Positions 14,977 to 23,309 of a stretch of 64,000 nt of DNA are shown in pieces (position 1 is the first letter of the stretch; every line of letters begins with the position of its first letter). The notes below the pieces were generated by a model. It searched no databases, was not told the origin of the DNA, and saw nothing but the letters and a program-made list of their open reading frames with translations. A program made the position numbers and the translations under genes. This DNA comes from AC-32 sp963715575 (GTDB lineage: Bacteria > Actinomycetota > Thermoleophilia > Gaiellales > Gaiellaceae), in the NCBI GenBank assembly GCA_963715575.1, contig OY970250.1:2418001-2482000 (forward strand), given 5' to 3'.

Positions 14977-15473
14977 GTGTTCTGGAGGCCGACACGGCCG
15001 GAGCACGAGCGGCTGCTCGAGGCACAGGACGACGTGACCGGCGACGACGCCGACGTGGCGGCGAAAGCCGCTGCGGCACGCGATGCGCTGAGGCGCCTTG
15101 TCCTTCGCATATTCCTCCCGCTGGCGGCGGTGTTCGTGCTCGGACGGCTGCAGCTGCCCGGTACGTGGCTCGCCCTCACGCTGCTTCTCACGTTTCACCT
15201 GTTCGCGCTCGCGCGTTTCCGGCGCGGACTGCCGGGTGCTCGCGAGACAGACGACCGCGCGCTCGGATTCCTTCGCATGGTGCTCTGTTCTGGATCGCGA
15301 TCTCACTGGCGTGCACGGTGCTGATCGCGATCGGCGGTTTCCAGCCGGAGGACCGCGTCGTCTTGGTGGTCGTGTGGGCGATCCTGGCGTTCATCTGGCT
15401 GTCCGACATCGCGCTCGTCCGGCTCGCCGCGAGCCGCCGCCGCGCCGACGGCGAGCTCGGCTCCAGCCACTAG
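14977..15473 (+). pseudogene. Four-helix membrane protein gene split by a frameshift
   Basis: Two overlapping frames add up to one coherent protein. The first (GTG 14977) gives an acidic/basic N-terminus and two membrane segments (RIFLPLAAVFVLG and LALTLLLTFHLFALA) up to about 15280. The second frame continues LFWIAISLACTVLIAI, EDRVVLVVVWAILAFIWLSD and a basic tail to the stop at 15471. The shift is -1 (or +2) near 15280. Neither half looks complete alone. It could be a true mutation or a sequencing error. Family unknown. Confidence 0.55.
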
Positions 15474-15476
15474 ACT
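15471..15476 (+). promoter_or_regulatory. -10 hexamer before the SufT-like gene
   Basis: TAGACT, seven bases before the ATG at 15484; its TAG is also the stop codon of the preceding frame. Confidence 0.5.
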
Positions 15477-15483
15477 GGCCGCG

Positions 15484-15780
15484 ATGACCCGCGACGACGT
15501 GATCGAGGCGCTCCGCTCCGTCGAGGATCCCGAGCTCGGGATGGACATCGTCGAGCTCGGATTGCTCTACGACGCCGAGGTGAACGGCCCGAGGGTGAAG
15601 GTGCTCTACAGCCTCACTTCGATGGGCTGCCCGGCCGGCCCGCTGATCCAGCAGAACATCGAAGAGGTCGTGCGGGCGCTGCCCGACGTGGAAGAGGTCG
15701 AGACGGAGCTCACCTGGGACCCGCCGTGGACGCCGGACAAGATGTCCGACGACGCGAAGTTCATCCTCGGCTTCGGCTAA
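15484..15780 (+). CDS. MIP18/SufT-like iron-sulfur assembly factor
   Basis: 98 residues forming a single MIP18 (DUF59) domain: VIEALRSVEDPELGMDIVELGL at the start (cited as SVEDPELGMDIVELGL), TSMGCPAGPLI with the conserved Cys, and ELTWDPPWTPDKMS near the end. Family members (SufT, PaaD, human CIAO2) help load Fe-S clusters onto target proteins. No suf genes are in the window. The stop TAA at 15778 overlaps the ATG of the GNAT gene (TAATG), so the two are translationally coupled. Confidence 0.88.
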   Translation: MTRDDVIEALRSVEDPELGMDIVELGLLYDAEVNGPRVKVLYSLTSMGCPAGPLIQQNIEEVVRALPDVEEVETELTWDPPWTPDKMSDDAKFILGFG

Positions 15781-16211
15781 TGCTTCGCGACGTCCGGGAG
15801 GACGATCTCGACGCGCTGTTCGAGCAGCAGCGCGAGCCCGAGGCGGTCGCGATGGCGGTCTTCCCTGCGCGCGAGCGAGAGGCGTTCGACGCGCATTGGC
15901 GCCGCGTCATGGCGGATGACAGCCTCGTCGTCCGGGTGATCGACGTCGACGGCGAGGTTGCCGGCAACATCGGCTCCTGGAGGCAAGAGGGTCGGCAGCT
16001 GGTCGGCTACTGGCTCGGCAGCGAGTTCTGGGGCCGCGGCCTCGCCACTGCGGCGCTCGCCGAGCTCGTCCAGGAGCTGGCGGTGCGGCCGCTGCATGCC
16101 TGGGTCGCGACCAGCAACGCCGGCTCGATCCGCGTGCTCGAGAAGTGCGGCTTCGTCCGCATCGGCGAGCGCACCACCGACGTCGAGGAGTATCTGTACG
16201 AACTCGCCTGA
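15780..16211 (+). CDS. GNAT-family N-acetyltransferase
   Basis: 143 residues. The acetyl-CoA-binding motif A is seen as YWLGSEFWGRGLATAALAEL (~residues 78-97), with the Q/RxxGxG/A-type loop WGRGLA, followed by WVATSNAGSIRVLEKCGF, typical of RimJ/RimL-like acetyltransferases that modify protein N-termini or small amines. The substrate is unknown. It starts within the stop of the SufT-like gene. Confidence 0.85.
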   Translation: MLRDVREDDLDALFEQQREPEAVAMAVFPAREREAFDAHWRRVMADDSLVVRVIDVDGEVAGNIGSWRQEGRQLVGYWLGSEFWGRGLATAALAELVQELAVRPLHAWVATSNAGSIRVLEKCGFVRIGERTTDVEEYLYELA

Positions 16212-16231
16212 GCGTGGTAGGACCACGGGCC

Positions 16232-16687
16232 ATGTCGTTCTTCGCCCGGCTCTTCGGTTGGCTCAGGCGCCGGCCGCAGCAACCGGTCTATGACGAGCAC
16301 GACGCGTACGACCGCTTCTACGGCGAGCGGACCGCCGAGATCGTCGTCACGCCGAAGCCGCCGCCCGCGCCGCGCGTGCTGCCGAAGCTCCGCGGCGACT
16401 ACCTGCGGCGCTGCTTCGAGGAGCGGCTCGAGGGTCGGCGCGGGCTAGGCCACCTCGTCGAGCGAACGGGCGAGACCCAGGCCCTCCGCGAGGGTGGGGT
16501 CGGGCCGCAGGATGACCGTCTCGGCGGGGGCGTGGACGAGGATCCACTGGAGCTCCTTCGGCGTGAAGCCGTCGCCGCCGCCCGCGGGAGCCGGGGCGAC
16601 GATCCGATCGAAGCGCTCGACCTCCCACAGCCGCTGGAGGGCGTGGGTGGGCGTGCGGCCGGTCTCGACACGCGCGTCGACGGGTAG
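16232..16687 (+). CDS. Small hypothetical protein, 3' end uncertain
   Basis: The ATG at 16232 lies eight bases after TAGGAC. The first ~70 residues look genuine: amphipathic FFARLFGWLRRR, acidic-aromatic YDEHDAYDRFYGE and a proline linker TPKPPPAPRVLPKL. From about 16445 on, the frame runs fully antisense to the Usp gene for 240 bp and the composition turns random. A stop codon in another frame (TAG at 16446) would match a tail-to-tail CTAG junction, so the true gene may end there after a +1 shift. Function unknown. Confidence 0.45.
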   Translation: MSFFARLFGWLRRRPQQPVYDEHDAYDRFYGERTAEIVVTPKPPPAPRVLPKLRGDYLRRCFEERLEGRRGLGHLVERTGETQALREGGVGPQDDRLGGGVDEDPLELLRREAVAAARGSRGDDPIEALDLPQPLEGVGGRAAGLDTRVDG

Positions 16688-16948
16688 GCCCGCCCGCATC
16701 GCTGCGTGCTCGACGGCCTCGAGCAGGGGCATCGCGACGGTCACCTCGTGCTGCGGCGGGGTATCGAGCCGGTACTTGAGCGGCGTGACGATCAGGTAGG
16801 CGGGCACGAGCGTCGCGTCCTCGAGCTTCGAGATCCGGATCGCGGCCTCGAGCACGACCGGGTCGAGCGCGCCGCCGGTAAAGGGGACGAGGATCCGCCG
16901 GCCAGCGGCCGCGACCGGCTTGCGCCGCCAGAAGTTGAGCACGTTCAT
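16445..16948 (-). CDS. UspA-like universal stress domain protein
   Basis: 167 residues. After a basic N-terminus (MNVLNFWRRK) comes a Usp fold: RRILVPFTGG (first strand), LEAAIRISKLEDATLVPAYL, and a final strand AETVILRPDP. The usual ATP-binding GxxGx9GS motif is not clear, so it is probably a non-ATP-binding Usp. Its ATG overlaps the stop of the KdpD N-terminal gene (ATGA), making it the last gene of the kdp operon. Standard KdpD carries its own Usp domain; a separate Usp partner fits the split arrangement here. Confidence 0.75.
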   Translation of the reverse strand: MNVLNFWRRKPVAAAGRRILVPFTGGALDPVVLEAAIRISKLEDATLVPAYLIVTPLKYRLDTPPQHEVTVAMPLLEAVEHAAMRAGLPVDARVETGRTPTHALQRLWEVERFDRIVAPAPAGGGDGFTPKELQWILVHAPAETVILRPDPTLAEGLGLARSLDEVA

Positions 16949-18033
16949 CTCGACTCCTGCTCCCGCTGCGCGCGGTCGGCGACGACGCGGATGTCGAGGC
17001 CCGGCAACTCGCGCACCATGCGCGAAAGCAGCGAGCCGCCGAAGATCTCGCGTCGGCGGGACTCGTCGGGCGTCCCGACGAAGATGTACGTCGAGCCCCG
17101 GTCGCCCGCGACCCGCCGGACCGTCTCGACGAGGTCATCGCCGTCGGCCTCGAGGAAATGGATCCCGAGGAGGCTCGCGAGCCGGCGCAGGGCGGCCAGC
17201 TGGGTCACCTCTTCCTCGGTGGGCTCGCGGCCGTCGGGCCGCATCCAGAGCGCGTCGATCTCGGCTCCGAGCCGCTGGGCCGAGCGCCAGGCGCGCCGGA
17301 GGATGCGCTGCGACTTCGGCTGCGGCTCGATGAGGGCGAGGATTCGCTCGGCGACCGCCTGCCGGCTCAGCGGCTCGAGGGTCGCCGGGCTCCTTCGTGC
17401 CTCGACATCCTCGGCAAGCTCCCGCAGCACGAGCTCGCGTAGCGCCCCCAGGTTCTCCTGCCGGAAGAAGTTGTCCAGCGCGACCTCGGCGCGCTCGCGC
17501 GGGTAGACCTTGCCGGCACGCAGCCGCTCCCGCAGCTCCTCCGGCGAGAGGTCGACGAGCACAACTTCGTTGGCCTCGTCGAGGAGCCGGTCCGGAAAGG
17601 TCTCACGCACGCGCACGCCCGTCAGGTCGAAGATCGCGTCGTTCAGGCTCTCGAGGTGCTGGATGTTGACCGTCGAGATGGCGTCGATGCCGGCGTCGAG
17701 GATGTCGTCGATGTCCTCGTAGCGCTTGGTGTGGCGTAGCGGGGACGCGTTCGTGTGCGCGAGTTCGTCCACGAGAGCGAGCTCCGGCTTGCGCGCGATC
17801 ACGGCCTCGGTGTCCATCTCGTCCAGCTCGAGCTGCCCGTGCGCGGTTCGCAGGCGCGGCACGACCTCGAGGCCCCCGGCGAGCGCGGCGGTCTCGGGCC
17901 GGTCGTGCGGTTCGAGGTAGCCGATCACGACGTCGCGGCCCTGCTCGAGGGCCTGGTGGCCCTCCTGCAGCATGCGGTAGGTCTTGCCGACTCCCGGGGC
18001 CATTCCCACGAGGATCCGGTAATGACCACGCAT
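16945..18033 (-). CDS. KdpD N-terminal sensor module as a separate protein
   Basis: 362 residues. Residues 1-210 are the KdpD signature domain with Walker A GMAPGVGKTYRM (~9-20) and Walker B ELALVDELAHTN, plus TVNIQHLESLND. Residues ~240-360 are the KdpD Usp domain. It has no membrane helices, dimerisation helix or ATPase domain, which are encoded separately at 23306-24646. In standard KdpD this cytoplasmic half senses K+ and tunes the kinase. It starts 10 bp after kdpB and overlaps usp by four bases. It could act on the separate kinase or directly on the pump. Confidence 0.88.
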   Translation of the reverse strand: MRGHYRILVGMAPGVGKTYRMLQEGHQALEQGRDVVIGYLEPHDRPETAALAGGLEVVPRLRTAHGQLELDEMDTEAVIARKPELALVDELAHTNASPLRHTKRYEDIDDILDAGIDAISTVNIQHLESLNDAIFDLTGVRVRETFPDRLLDEANEVVLVDLSPEELRERLRAGKVYPRERAEVALDNFFRQENLGALRELVLRELAEDVEARRSPATLEPLSRQAVAERILALIEPQPKSQRILRRAWRSAQRLGAEIDALWMRPDGREPTEEEVTQLAALRRLASLLGIHFLEADGDDLVETVRRVAGDRGSTYIFVGTPDESRRREIFGGSLLSRMVRELPGLDIRVVADRAQREQESR

Positions 18034-18043
18034 GCCATCGACC

Positions 18044-20098
18044 CTACGCGCCGAAGACGTTGTGGACGACCAGGTCGATCAGCTTAATGCCGACGAAGGG
18101 CAGGATCATGCCGCCGAGCCCGTAGATCAGCAGGTTGCGCCGCAGCAGCGCCGTCGCGCCGATCGCCCGGTACTTGACGCCCTTCAGCGCGAGCGGGACG
18201 AGGGCCGGGATGATCAAGGCGTTGAAGATGATCGCGGAGATGATCGCGCTCTTCGGCGTGCCGAGGGCCATCACGTTCAGCGAGTCGAGCGGCCCGCGCT
18301 CGCCCGGAGTCGTGGCGTAGGTGTAGGCGAACATCGCCGGCAGGATCGCGAAGTACTTGGCGACGTCGTTCGCGATCGAGAAGGTCGTGAGCGCGCCGCG
18401 CGTGATCAGGAGCTGCTTGCCCACCTCGACTACCTCGATCAGCTTCGTCGGGTTGTTGTCGAGGTCGACCATGTTGCCGGCCTCCTTCGCGGCCGAGGTG
18501 CCCGCATTCATGGCCACGCCGACGTCGGCCTGCGCGAGTGCCGGCGCGTCGTTCGTGCCGTCGCCAGTCATCGCCACGAGCCGGCCGTTCGCCTGCTCCT
18601 CCCTGATCAGGGCCATCTTGTCCTCGGGGGTCGCCTCGGCGAGGAAGTCGTCCACGCCCGCTTCGCGCGCGATCACGGCGGCCGTGATCGGGTTGTCGCC
18701 GGTGATCATCACCGTGCGGATCCCCATCCGCCGCAGCTCGTCGAAGCGCTCGCTCATGCCGCCCTTGACGATGTCCTTCAGGTGGACGACGCCGAGCACG
18801 AAGTTGTTCTGCGCGACGACGAGCGGCGTGCCGCCGGCGCGGGCGATCGTGTCCACTTCCTCGTCGAGCCGGCCGGGGACGTGGCCGCCCTGCTCCTCGA
18901 CGAAGCGCTTGATCGCGTCGGCGGCGCCCTTGCGCAGGCGCTTGCCGTCGTAGTCGACGCCGCTCATCCGCGTCGTCGCCGAGAAGGGGATGAACGTCGC
19001 CTCGCCGTCGAGGTCGGGCGCCCGCAGGCCGAACTCATCCTTGGCGAGCACGACGATCGAGCGGCCCTCGGGGGTCTCGTCGGCGAGCGACGAGAGCTGC
19101 GCGGCCTCGCCGAGCTCCTTCGCGCTGACGCCGTCCACCGGGACGAACTCGCTCGCCTGGCGATTACCGAGCGTGATCGTGCCGGTCTTGTCGAGCAGCA
19201 GGACGTCCACGTCGCCGGAGGCCTCGACCGCGCGGCCGGACATGGCGAGCACGTTCCGCTGCACGAGCCGGTCCATGCCCGCGATCCCGATCGCGGAGAG
19301 CAGCGCGCCGATCGTGGTCGGGATCAGCGCCACGAGCAGCGCGATCAGGACGGTCGTCGAGGTCGGCGTGCCGGCGTAGATCGCGAACGGCCGCAGCGTG
19401 ACGACCGCGGCCAGGAAGGTGATCGTGAGCCCGGCGAGCAGGATGTTGAGCGCGATCTCGTTCGGCGTCTTGCGGCGCTCCGCGCCCTCGACCAGCGCGA
19501 TCATCCGGTCCAGGAACGACTTGCCGGGCTCCTGCGTGACAAGCACGACGAGCCGGTCCGAGAGCAGCCTCGTGCCGCCGGTGACCGCCGAGCGGTCGCC
19601 GCCCGACTCCCGGATCACGGGCGCCGACTCGCCGGTGATCGCGGACTCGTCCACCGAGCCGACGCCCTCGATCACCTCGCCGTCGGCCGGGATCGTCTCA
19701 CCCGCGGAGATGACGACCACGTCGCCCTTCTGCAGCTCGGGCGCGGGCACGTCCTCGATCCCGCCGCTGTCGGCCTGCCGGTGCGCGGTCGTGGTCGTCC
19801 GGGTCGCGCGCAGCGCGTTCGCCTGCGCCTTGCCGCGGCCCTCGGCGATCGCCTCCGCGAAGTTGGCGAACAGCACGGTCAGCCACAGCCAGACGGCGAT
19901 CGTGCCCACGAACCAGAGCGAGCCCGTGTCGCCGCGCACCAAGTCGAGCACGAAGATCGCCGTCGTGATCACGCTGCCGAGCTCGACGATGAACATCACC
20001 GGGTTGTGGACCTGCCGGCGTGGGTCGAGCTTCGGGAACGAGTCCCGGATCGCCGCGAGCACCAGCTCGCGCGAGAAGACGCTCTGCGCTCGCGCCAT
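18044..20098 (-). CDS. kdpB: K+-transporting P-type ATPase subunit B
   Basis: 684 residues, the normal KdpB length. P-type ATPase motifs: TGESAPV (actuator loop), DKTGTITLG with the phosphorylated Asp, KGAADAI (nucleotide domain) and MTGDGTNDAPALAQADVG (hinge). Seven membrane helices are expected. KdpB hydrolyses ATP to drive high-affinity K+ uptake through KdpA. Its ATG directly follows the kdpC stop (TAGATG on the minus strand). Confidence 0.95.
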   Translation of the reverse strand: MARAQSVFSRELVLAAIRDSFPKLDPRRQVHNPVMFIVELGSVITTAIFVLDLVRGDTGSLWFVGTIAVWLWLTVLFANFAEAIAEGRGKAQANALRATRTTTTAHRQADSGGIEDVPAPELQKGDVVVISAGETIPADGEVIEGVGSVDESAITGESAPVIRESGGDRSAVTGGTRLLSDRLVVLVTQEPGKSFLDRMIALVEGAERRKTPNEIALNILLAGLTITFLAAVVTLRPFAIYAGTPTSTTVLIALLVALIPTTIGALLSAIGIAGMDRLVQRNVLAMSGRAVEASGDVDVLLLDKTGTITLGNRQASEFVPVDGVSAKELGEAAQLSSLADETPEGRSIVVLAKDEFGLRAPDLDGEATFIPFSATTRMSGVDYDGKRLRKGAADAIKRFVEEQGGHVPGRLDEEVDTIARAGGTPLVVAQNNFVLGVVHLKDIVKGGMSERFDELRRMGIRTVMITGDNPITAAVIAREAGVDDFLAEATPEDKMALIREEQANGRLVAMTGDGTNDAPALAQADVGVAMNAGTSAAKEAGNMVDLDNNPTKLIEVVEVGKQLLITRGALTTFSIANDVAKYFAILPAMFAYTYATTPGERGPLDSLNVMALGTPKSAIISAIIFNALIIPALVPLALKGVKYRAIGATALLRRNLLIYGLGGMILPFVGIKLIDLVVHNVFGA

Positions 20099-20686
20099 CT
20101 AGCTGCCCGCTTCCTGGTCGAGAGCCAGGTTGAGCTGCAGGACGTTCACGCCCGGCTCGCCGAGGAAGCCGAGCGGGCGGCCGTCGGTGTTGGCGTCGAT
20201 GAGCCGCCGCACGGTCGCGAGCGGCAAGTGGCGCACCGCGGCGACGCGCCGTGACTGGAGCGCGGCGTTGGCGGGCGAGATGTGGGGGTCGATGCCGGAG
20301 CCCGAGGTCGTGACGGCATCCACCGGGATGCCGCCGATCCTGAAGCCGGGGTTGAACGGCCGCTCGAGCTTCAGGATCGCCAGGGCGGCTGCCTTGATGT
20401 TCCCGGCGAGCTCGGGGTTGGTAGGCCCGAGGTTGGCGAAGGTCGTGCCCGCGGCGTTGTACGCGGGCGCCGTTGCGGACGGGCGCTCGTGGAAGTAGCG
20501 GGGGCTCGTGAACTCCTGGGCAGCGAGCTTCGAGCCGACAACGCTTCCGTTGCGCTCGACCAGGCTGCCGGTCGACTTGTCGTGGAAGCCGACTGCGGCG
20601 ATGCCGGTCATCAGGGCCGGGTAGCCGAAGCCGAGCACCGCCGTGAAGAGAACGACGGCGACGACCGAGGCGGCGAGCGTGCGCAT
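20099..20686 (-). CDS. kdpC: K+-transporting ATPase subunit C
   Basis: 195 residues beginning MRTLAASVVAVVLFTAVLG, one N-terminal membrane helix. Family motifs QEFTSPRYFHERPSA, SGSGIDPHISPANA and FLGEPGVNVLQLNLAL are all present. KdpC sits outside the membrane and stabilises the KdpFABC complex. The ATG overlaps the kdpA stop (ATGA). Confidence 0.93.
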   Translation of the reverse strand: MRTLAASVVAVVLFTAVLGFGYPALMTGIAAVGFHDKSTGSLVERNGSVVGSKLAAQEFTSPRYFHERPSATAPAYNAAGTTFANLGPTNPELAGNIKAAALAILKLERPFNPGFRIGGIPVDAVTTSGSGIDPHISPANAALQSRRVAAVRHLPLATVRRLIDANTDGRPLGFLGEPGVNVLQLNLALDQEAGS

Positions 20687-22371
20687 CAGGAGAGCCCCTC
20701 GACGATCGGGCCGAGCGTGAGCGCCGGCAGGATCATCAGTCCCGCCGTGAGCGCGATCACGCCCAGCAGCAGGATCCCGAAGGTGGCGCCGTCGGTGCGA
20801 AAGGTTCCGGCCGAAGCAGGCGCGACCCGCTTCTTGGCGAGCGAGCCGCCGATCGCCAGCCCGGCGAGCAGCGGCACGAAGCGGCCGAAGTAGAGGGCGA
20901 CCGCCCCGAGGGTGGTCGAGAAATCCGTCGAGCCGTAGCCCGCGAACGCGCTGCCGTTGTTGTTCCCCTGCGACGTGTAGGCGTACAGGGCCTCGCTGAA
21001 GCCGTGCGCGCCGGGGTTGAAGACCGAGGCGAGCCCGGCCGGCGCGACGATCGCGGCCGCCGTCATCGCGAGCACCATCGTGGGCACGAGCAGCGCCCCG
21101 AGCGCGGCGTACTTTATCTCCCGGGCCTCGATCTTCTTGCCGAGCCATTCAGGCGTCCGCCCGACCATCAGGCCGGCGACGAACACGGCGATCAGCACGT
21201 AGAAGAAGAGGCCGTAGAGGCCGGAGCCGACCCCTCCCGGCTCCACTTCGCCGAGGAACATGTTCACGAGCGGCACCGCTCCGCCTGTGGGCGTGAACGC
21301 GTCATGGCCGCCGTTGACCGAGCCGTTCGAGACGTCGGTGGTCGCGGTCGCCCAGAGCGCCGTGTTGGCGATGCCGAAGCGAACCTCCTTGTCCGACAGG
21401 TTGCCGCCGCTCTGCCCGTGCCCCTGGGTGATGTTCACACCGGAGTCGCGGAGCACGGCCGAGCCATGCTGCTCGGCCGGGTACGCGACCCCGACTCCGA
21501 CCGCGAAGATCGCGAAGACCGTCGCGACGAGCACCAGCGCGTGCCGACGCGCCAGCGCCATCCGCCCGAACATGAAGACCAGCGCGTACGGGATCAGCAG
21601 GATTGAGAGGGCTTCGAAGAAGTTCGAGAGTGGGGTGGGGTTCTCGAACGGCACGGACGAATTCGAGTTGTAGAAGCCGCCGCCGTTCGTGCCGAGCTGC
21701 TTGATCGCGATCTGCGACGCGGCCGGGCCGCGCGCGATCGTCTGCGTCGCGCCCTCGAGCGTGTGCGCGGTCGCGTGGCCGTCGAACGTCTGCACGACGC
21801 CCTGCGAGAGCAGGATCAGCGCCAGCACGATCGACAGCGGGAGCAGCACGTAGGCGATCGAGCGGTAGAGATCGCGCCAGAAGTTGCCGAGGCCTTCGCC
21901 ACCGCCGCGGCGCGCGATGCCGCGGATGACCGCGACGAGCACGGCCATCCCGACGCCGGCCGAGACGAAGTTCTGCACCGCGAGCCCGGCCATCTGGCTC
22001 AGGTACGACATCGTGGTCTCGCCGCCGTAGTACTGCCAGTTCGTGTTCGTGACGAAGCTCGCGGTCGTGTTCAGCGCGACGCCCCACGGCACCCCCTTCA
22101 GGTGCTCGGGGTTCAGGAACAGGTGCCCCTGGAGGCGCAGCAGCGCGTACAGGAACGCGGAGAAGACGACGCTGAAGACGAGCACCGATTTCGCGTAGGC
22201 CTTCCAGTCCATGTCGATTGCGCCGTCACGGCCGAGCACGCGGAGGAGCCACCGCTCGACGGGGTCGCTGCCCTCCCGCGTGTACACGCGGGCCATCCAG
22301 ATCCCGAGTGGGTGCGCCAGCGCGAGCAGGATCGCCGAGTAGACGACGATCTGGGTCCAGCCCTGGCCCAT
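20686..22371 (-). CDS. kdpA: K+-transporting ATPase subunit A (channel-like)
   Basis: 561 residues, about ten membrane helices. The four selectivity-filter-like segments expected in KdpA are seen, for example TNTNWQYYGGE (first), GTNGGGFYNSNS (second) and YTSQGNNNGSAF (fourth). It forms the K+ entry path of the Kdp pump. Its ATG directly follows the kdpF stop. Confidence 0.95.
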   Translation of the reverse strand: MGQGWTQIVVYSAILLALAHPLGIWMARVYTREGSDPVERWLLRVLGRDGAIDMDWKAYAKSVLVFSVVFSAFLYALLRLQGHLFLNPEHLKGVPWGVALNTTASFVTNTNWQYYGGETTMSYLSQMAGLAVQNFVSAGVGMAVLVAVIRGIARRGGGEGLGNFWRDLYRSIAYVLLPLSIVLALILLSQGVVQTFDGHATAHTLEGATQTIARGPAASQIAIKQLGTNGGGFYNSNSSVPFENPTPLSNFFEALSILLIPYALVFMFGRMALARRHALVLVATVFAIFAVGVGVAYPAEQHGSAVLRDSGVNITQGHGQSGGNLSDKEVRFGIANTALWATATTDVSNGSVNGGHDAFTPTGGAVPLVNMFLGEVEPGGVGSGLYGLFFYVLIAVFVAGLMVGRTPEWLGKKIEAREIKYAALGALLVPTMVLAMTAAAIVAPAGLASVFNPGAHGFSEALYAYTSQGNNNGSAFAGYGSTDFSTTLGAVALYFGRFVPLLAGLAIGGSLAKKRVAPASAGTFRTDGATFGILLLGVIALTAGLMILPALTLGPIVEGLS

Positions 22372-22461
22372 CTAGAGCCGCTCCCCGCGGAAGAGCGCGT
22401 ACACGAGGTAGGCGAGCACGACGAGCGAGATCGCGAGGCCGAAGATGTCCGAGGCGGACAT
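22372..22461 (-). CDS. kdpF: KdpF small subunit
   Basis: A 29-residue single-span peptide (MSASDIFGLAISLVVLAYL, then a short basic tail ending GERL) immediately before kdpA, as in all kdpFABC operons. KdpF is a lipid-like stabiliser of the KdpABC complex. Its ATG overlaps the stop of the small gene upstream. Confidence 0.85.
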   Translation of the reverse strand: MSASDIFGLAISLVVLAYLVYALFRGERL

Positions 22462-22544
22462 CAGACGCGCTCCAGCACGTAGAGGAGCGCGAAGATCAAG
22501 ACGAAACAGGCGAGAGCGATCGCGAGCGCGGCAAGGTCGTACAT
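22461..22544 (-). CDS. Second mini-membrane protein preceding kdpF
   Basis: 27 residues: MYDLAALAIALACFVLIFAL followed by LYVLERV, a single hydrophobic span. It is the first gene after the kdp regulatory region. Its stop overlaps the kdpF ATG (TGATG). Similar tiny ORFs precede kdpF in other actinobacteria; the role is unknown, probably Kdp-complex associated. Confidence 0.65.
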   Translation of the reverse strand: MYDLAALAIALACFVLIFALLYVLERV

Positions 22545-22551
22545 GCCGCTG

Positions 22552-22557
22552 ACGCTA
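22552..22557 (-). promoter_or_regulatory. -10 hexamer of the kdp structural operon
   Basis: On the minus strand TAGCGT lies seven bases before the ATG at 22544, giving a near-leaderless transcript. The phased CTGAA repeats start 12 bp upstream, overlapping the -35 position, as expected for class II activation by an OmpR-family regulator. Confidence 0.5.
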
Positions 22558-22568
22558 GGGCCGTCCGG

Positions 22569-22616
22569 CTGAACGGCGCCTGAAGGTTCCCGCGCGCCGC
22601 CTGAAGATTTCCTGAG
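22569..22616 (-). promoter_or_regulatory. Phased direct repeats, probable KdpE binding region
   Basis: Plus-strand CTGAA (or CTGAG) occurs at 22569, 22580, 22601 and 22612. The spacings are 11, 21 and 11 bp, so all copies lie on one face of the helix. Three of the four have the wider form CCTGA(A/G)G. OmpR/PhoB-type regulators bind such 11-bp direct repeats. The site lies between kdpE and the kdp structural genes. Confidence 0.6.
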
Positions 22617-22619
22617 GAG

Positions 22620-23309
22620 CTACCTGTCGGCCGGGTCGACGAGCCGGTAGCCGGCTCCAGGCTCGGTGAGCAGGTAGCGCGGCCGCGCGGGGTCGGGCTC
22701 GATCTTGCGCCGCAGCTGCGAGACGTGGACGTGGAGCAGGTTCGACTCGCTGCCGTAGCCGGGGCCCCAGACCTCCTGCAGGATCGCGCGGTGGGTGAGC
22801 AGCTTGCCCTCGTTCACGGCGAGCACGCGCAGGAGGTCGAACTGGTGTGGCGTCAGGTGCACGGGCCTGCCCCCGACCCGCAGCTCGCGCTTCTCGAGGT
22901 CGAGCCCGAGCTCGCCGATCGTCAGCACCGGCTCGGCCGAAGGCGTGGCCCGCCGCAGCACCGCGCGCAGCCGCGCGATCAGCTCGTCGATCCCCACCGG
23001 CTTGGTGACGTAGTCGTCGGCGCCGGCGTCCAGCGCGGCCACCTTCTCGCGCTCGTCGCCGACCGCGGAGAGCACGATCACGGGCGCTGAGCTCCAGGTG
23101 CGCAGCTCGCGCACGACCTCGGTGCCGGTCCCGTCCGGGAGGACGAGGTCGACGATCAGCGCGTCCGGCGGTCGCATTGCGGCGGCCGCGAGTGCCGTCT
23201 CAGCCGTGTCGGCCGTCTCGACCTCGTACCCCGCTCCGCGCAGGCTCGTCTGCAGCGCGCGCAGGATCTGGCGCTCGTCGTCGACGACCAGGATCCGCGG
23301 CCCGCTCAC
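22620..23309 (-). CDS. kdpE: KdpE response regulator
   Basis: 229 residues: receiver domain (acidic pair in VVDDER, phosphoacceptor Asp in LIVDLVLPD, Lys in TKPVG) and an OmpR-type winged helix ending in YLLTEPGAGYRLV. GTG start overlapping the sensor kinase stop (GTGA). It activates kdpFABC under K+ limitation; candidate binding repeats lie just beyond its 3' end. Confidence 0.9.
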   Translation of the reverse strand: MSGPRILVVDDERQILRALQTSLRGAGYEVETADTAETALAAAAMRPPDALIVDLVLPDGTGTEVVRELRTWSSAPVIVLSAVGDEREKVAALDAGADDYVTKPVGIDELIARLRAVLRRATPSAEPVLTIGELGLDLEKRELRVGGRPVHLTPHQFDLLRVLAVNEGKLLTHRAILQEVWGPGYGSESNLLHVHVSQLRRKIEPDPARPRYLLTEPGAGYRLVDPADR

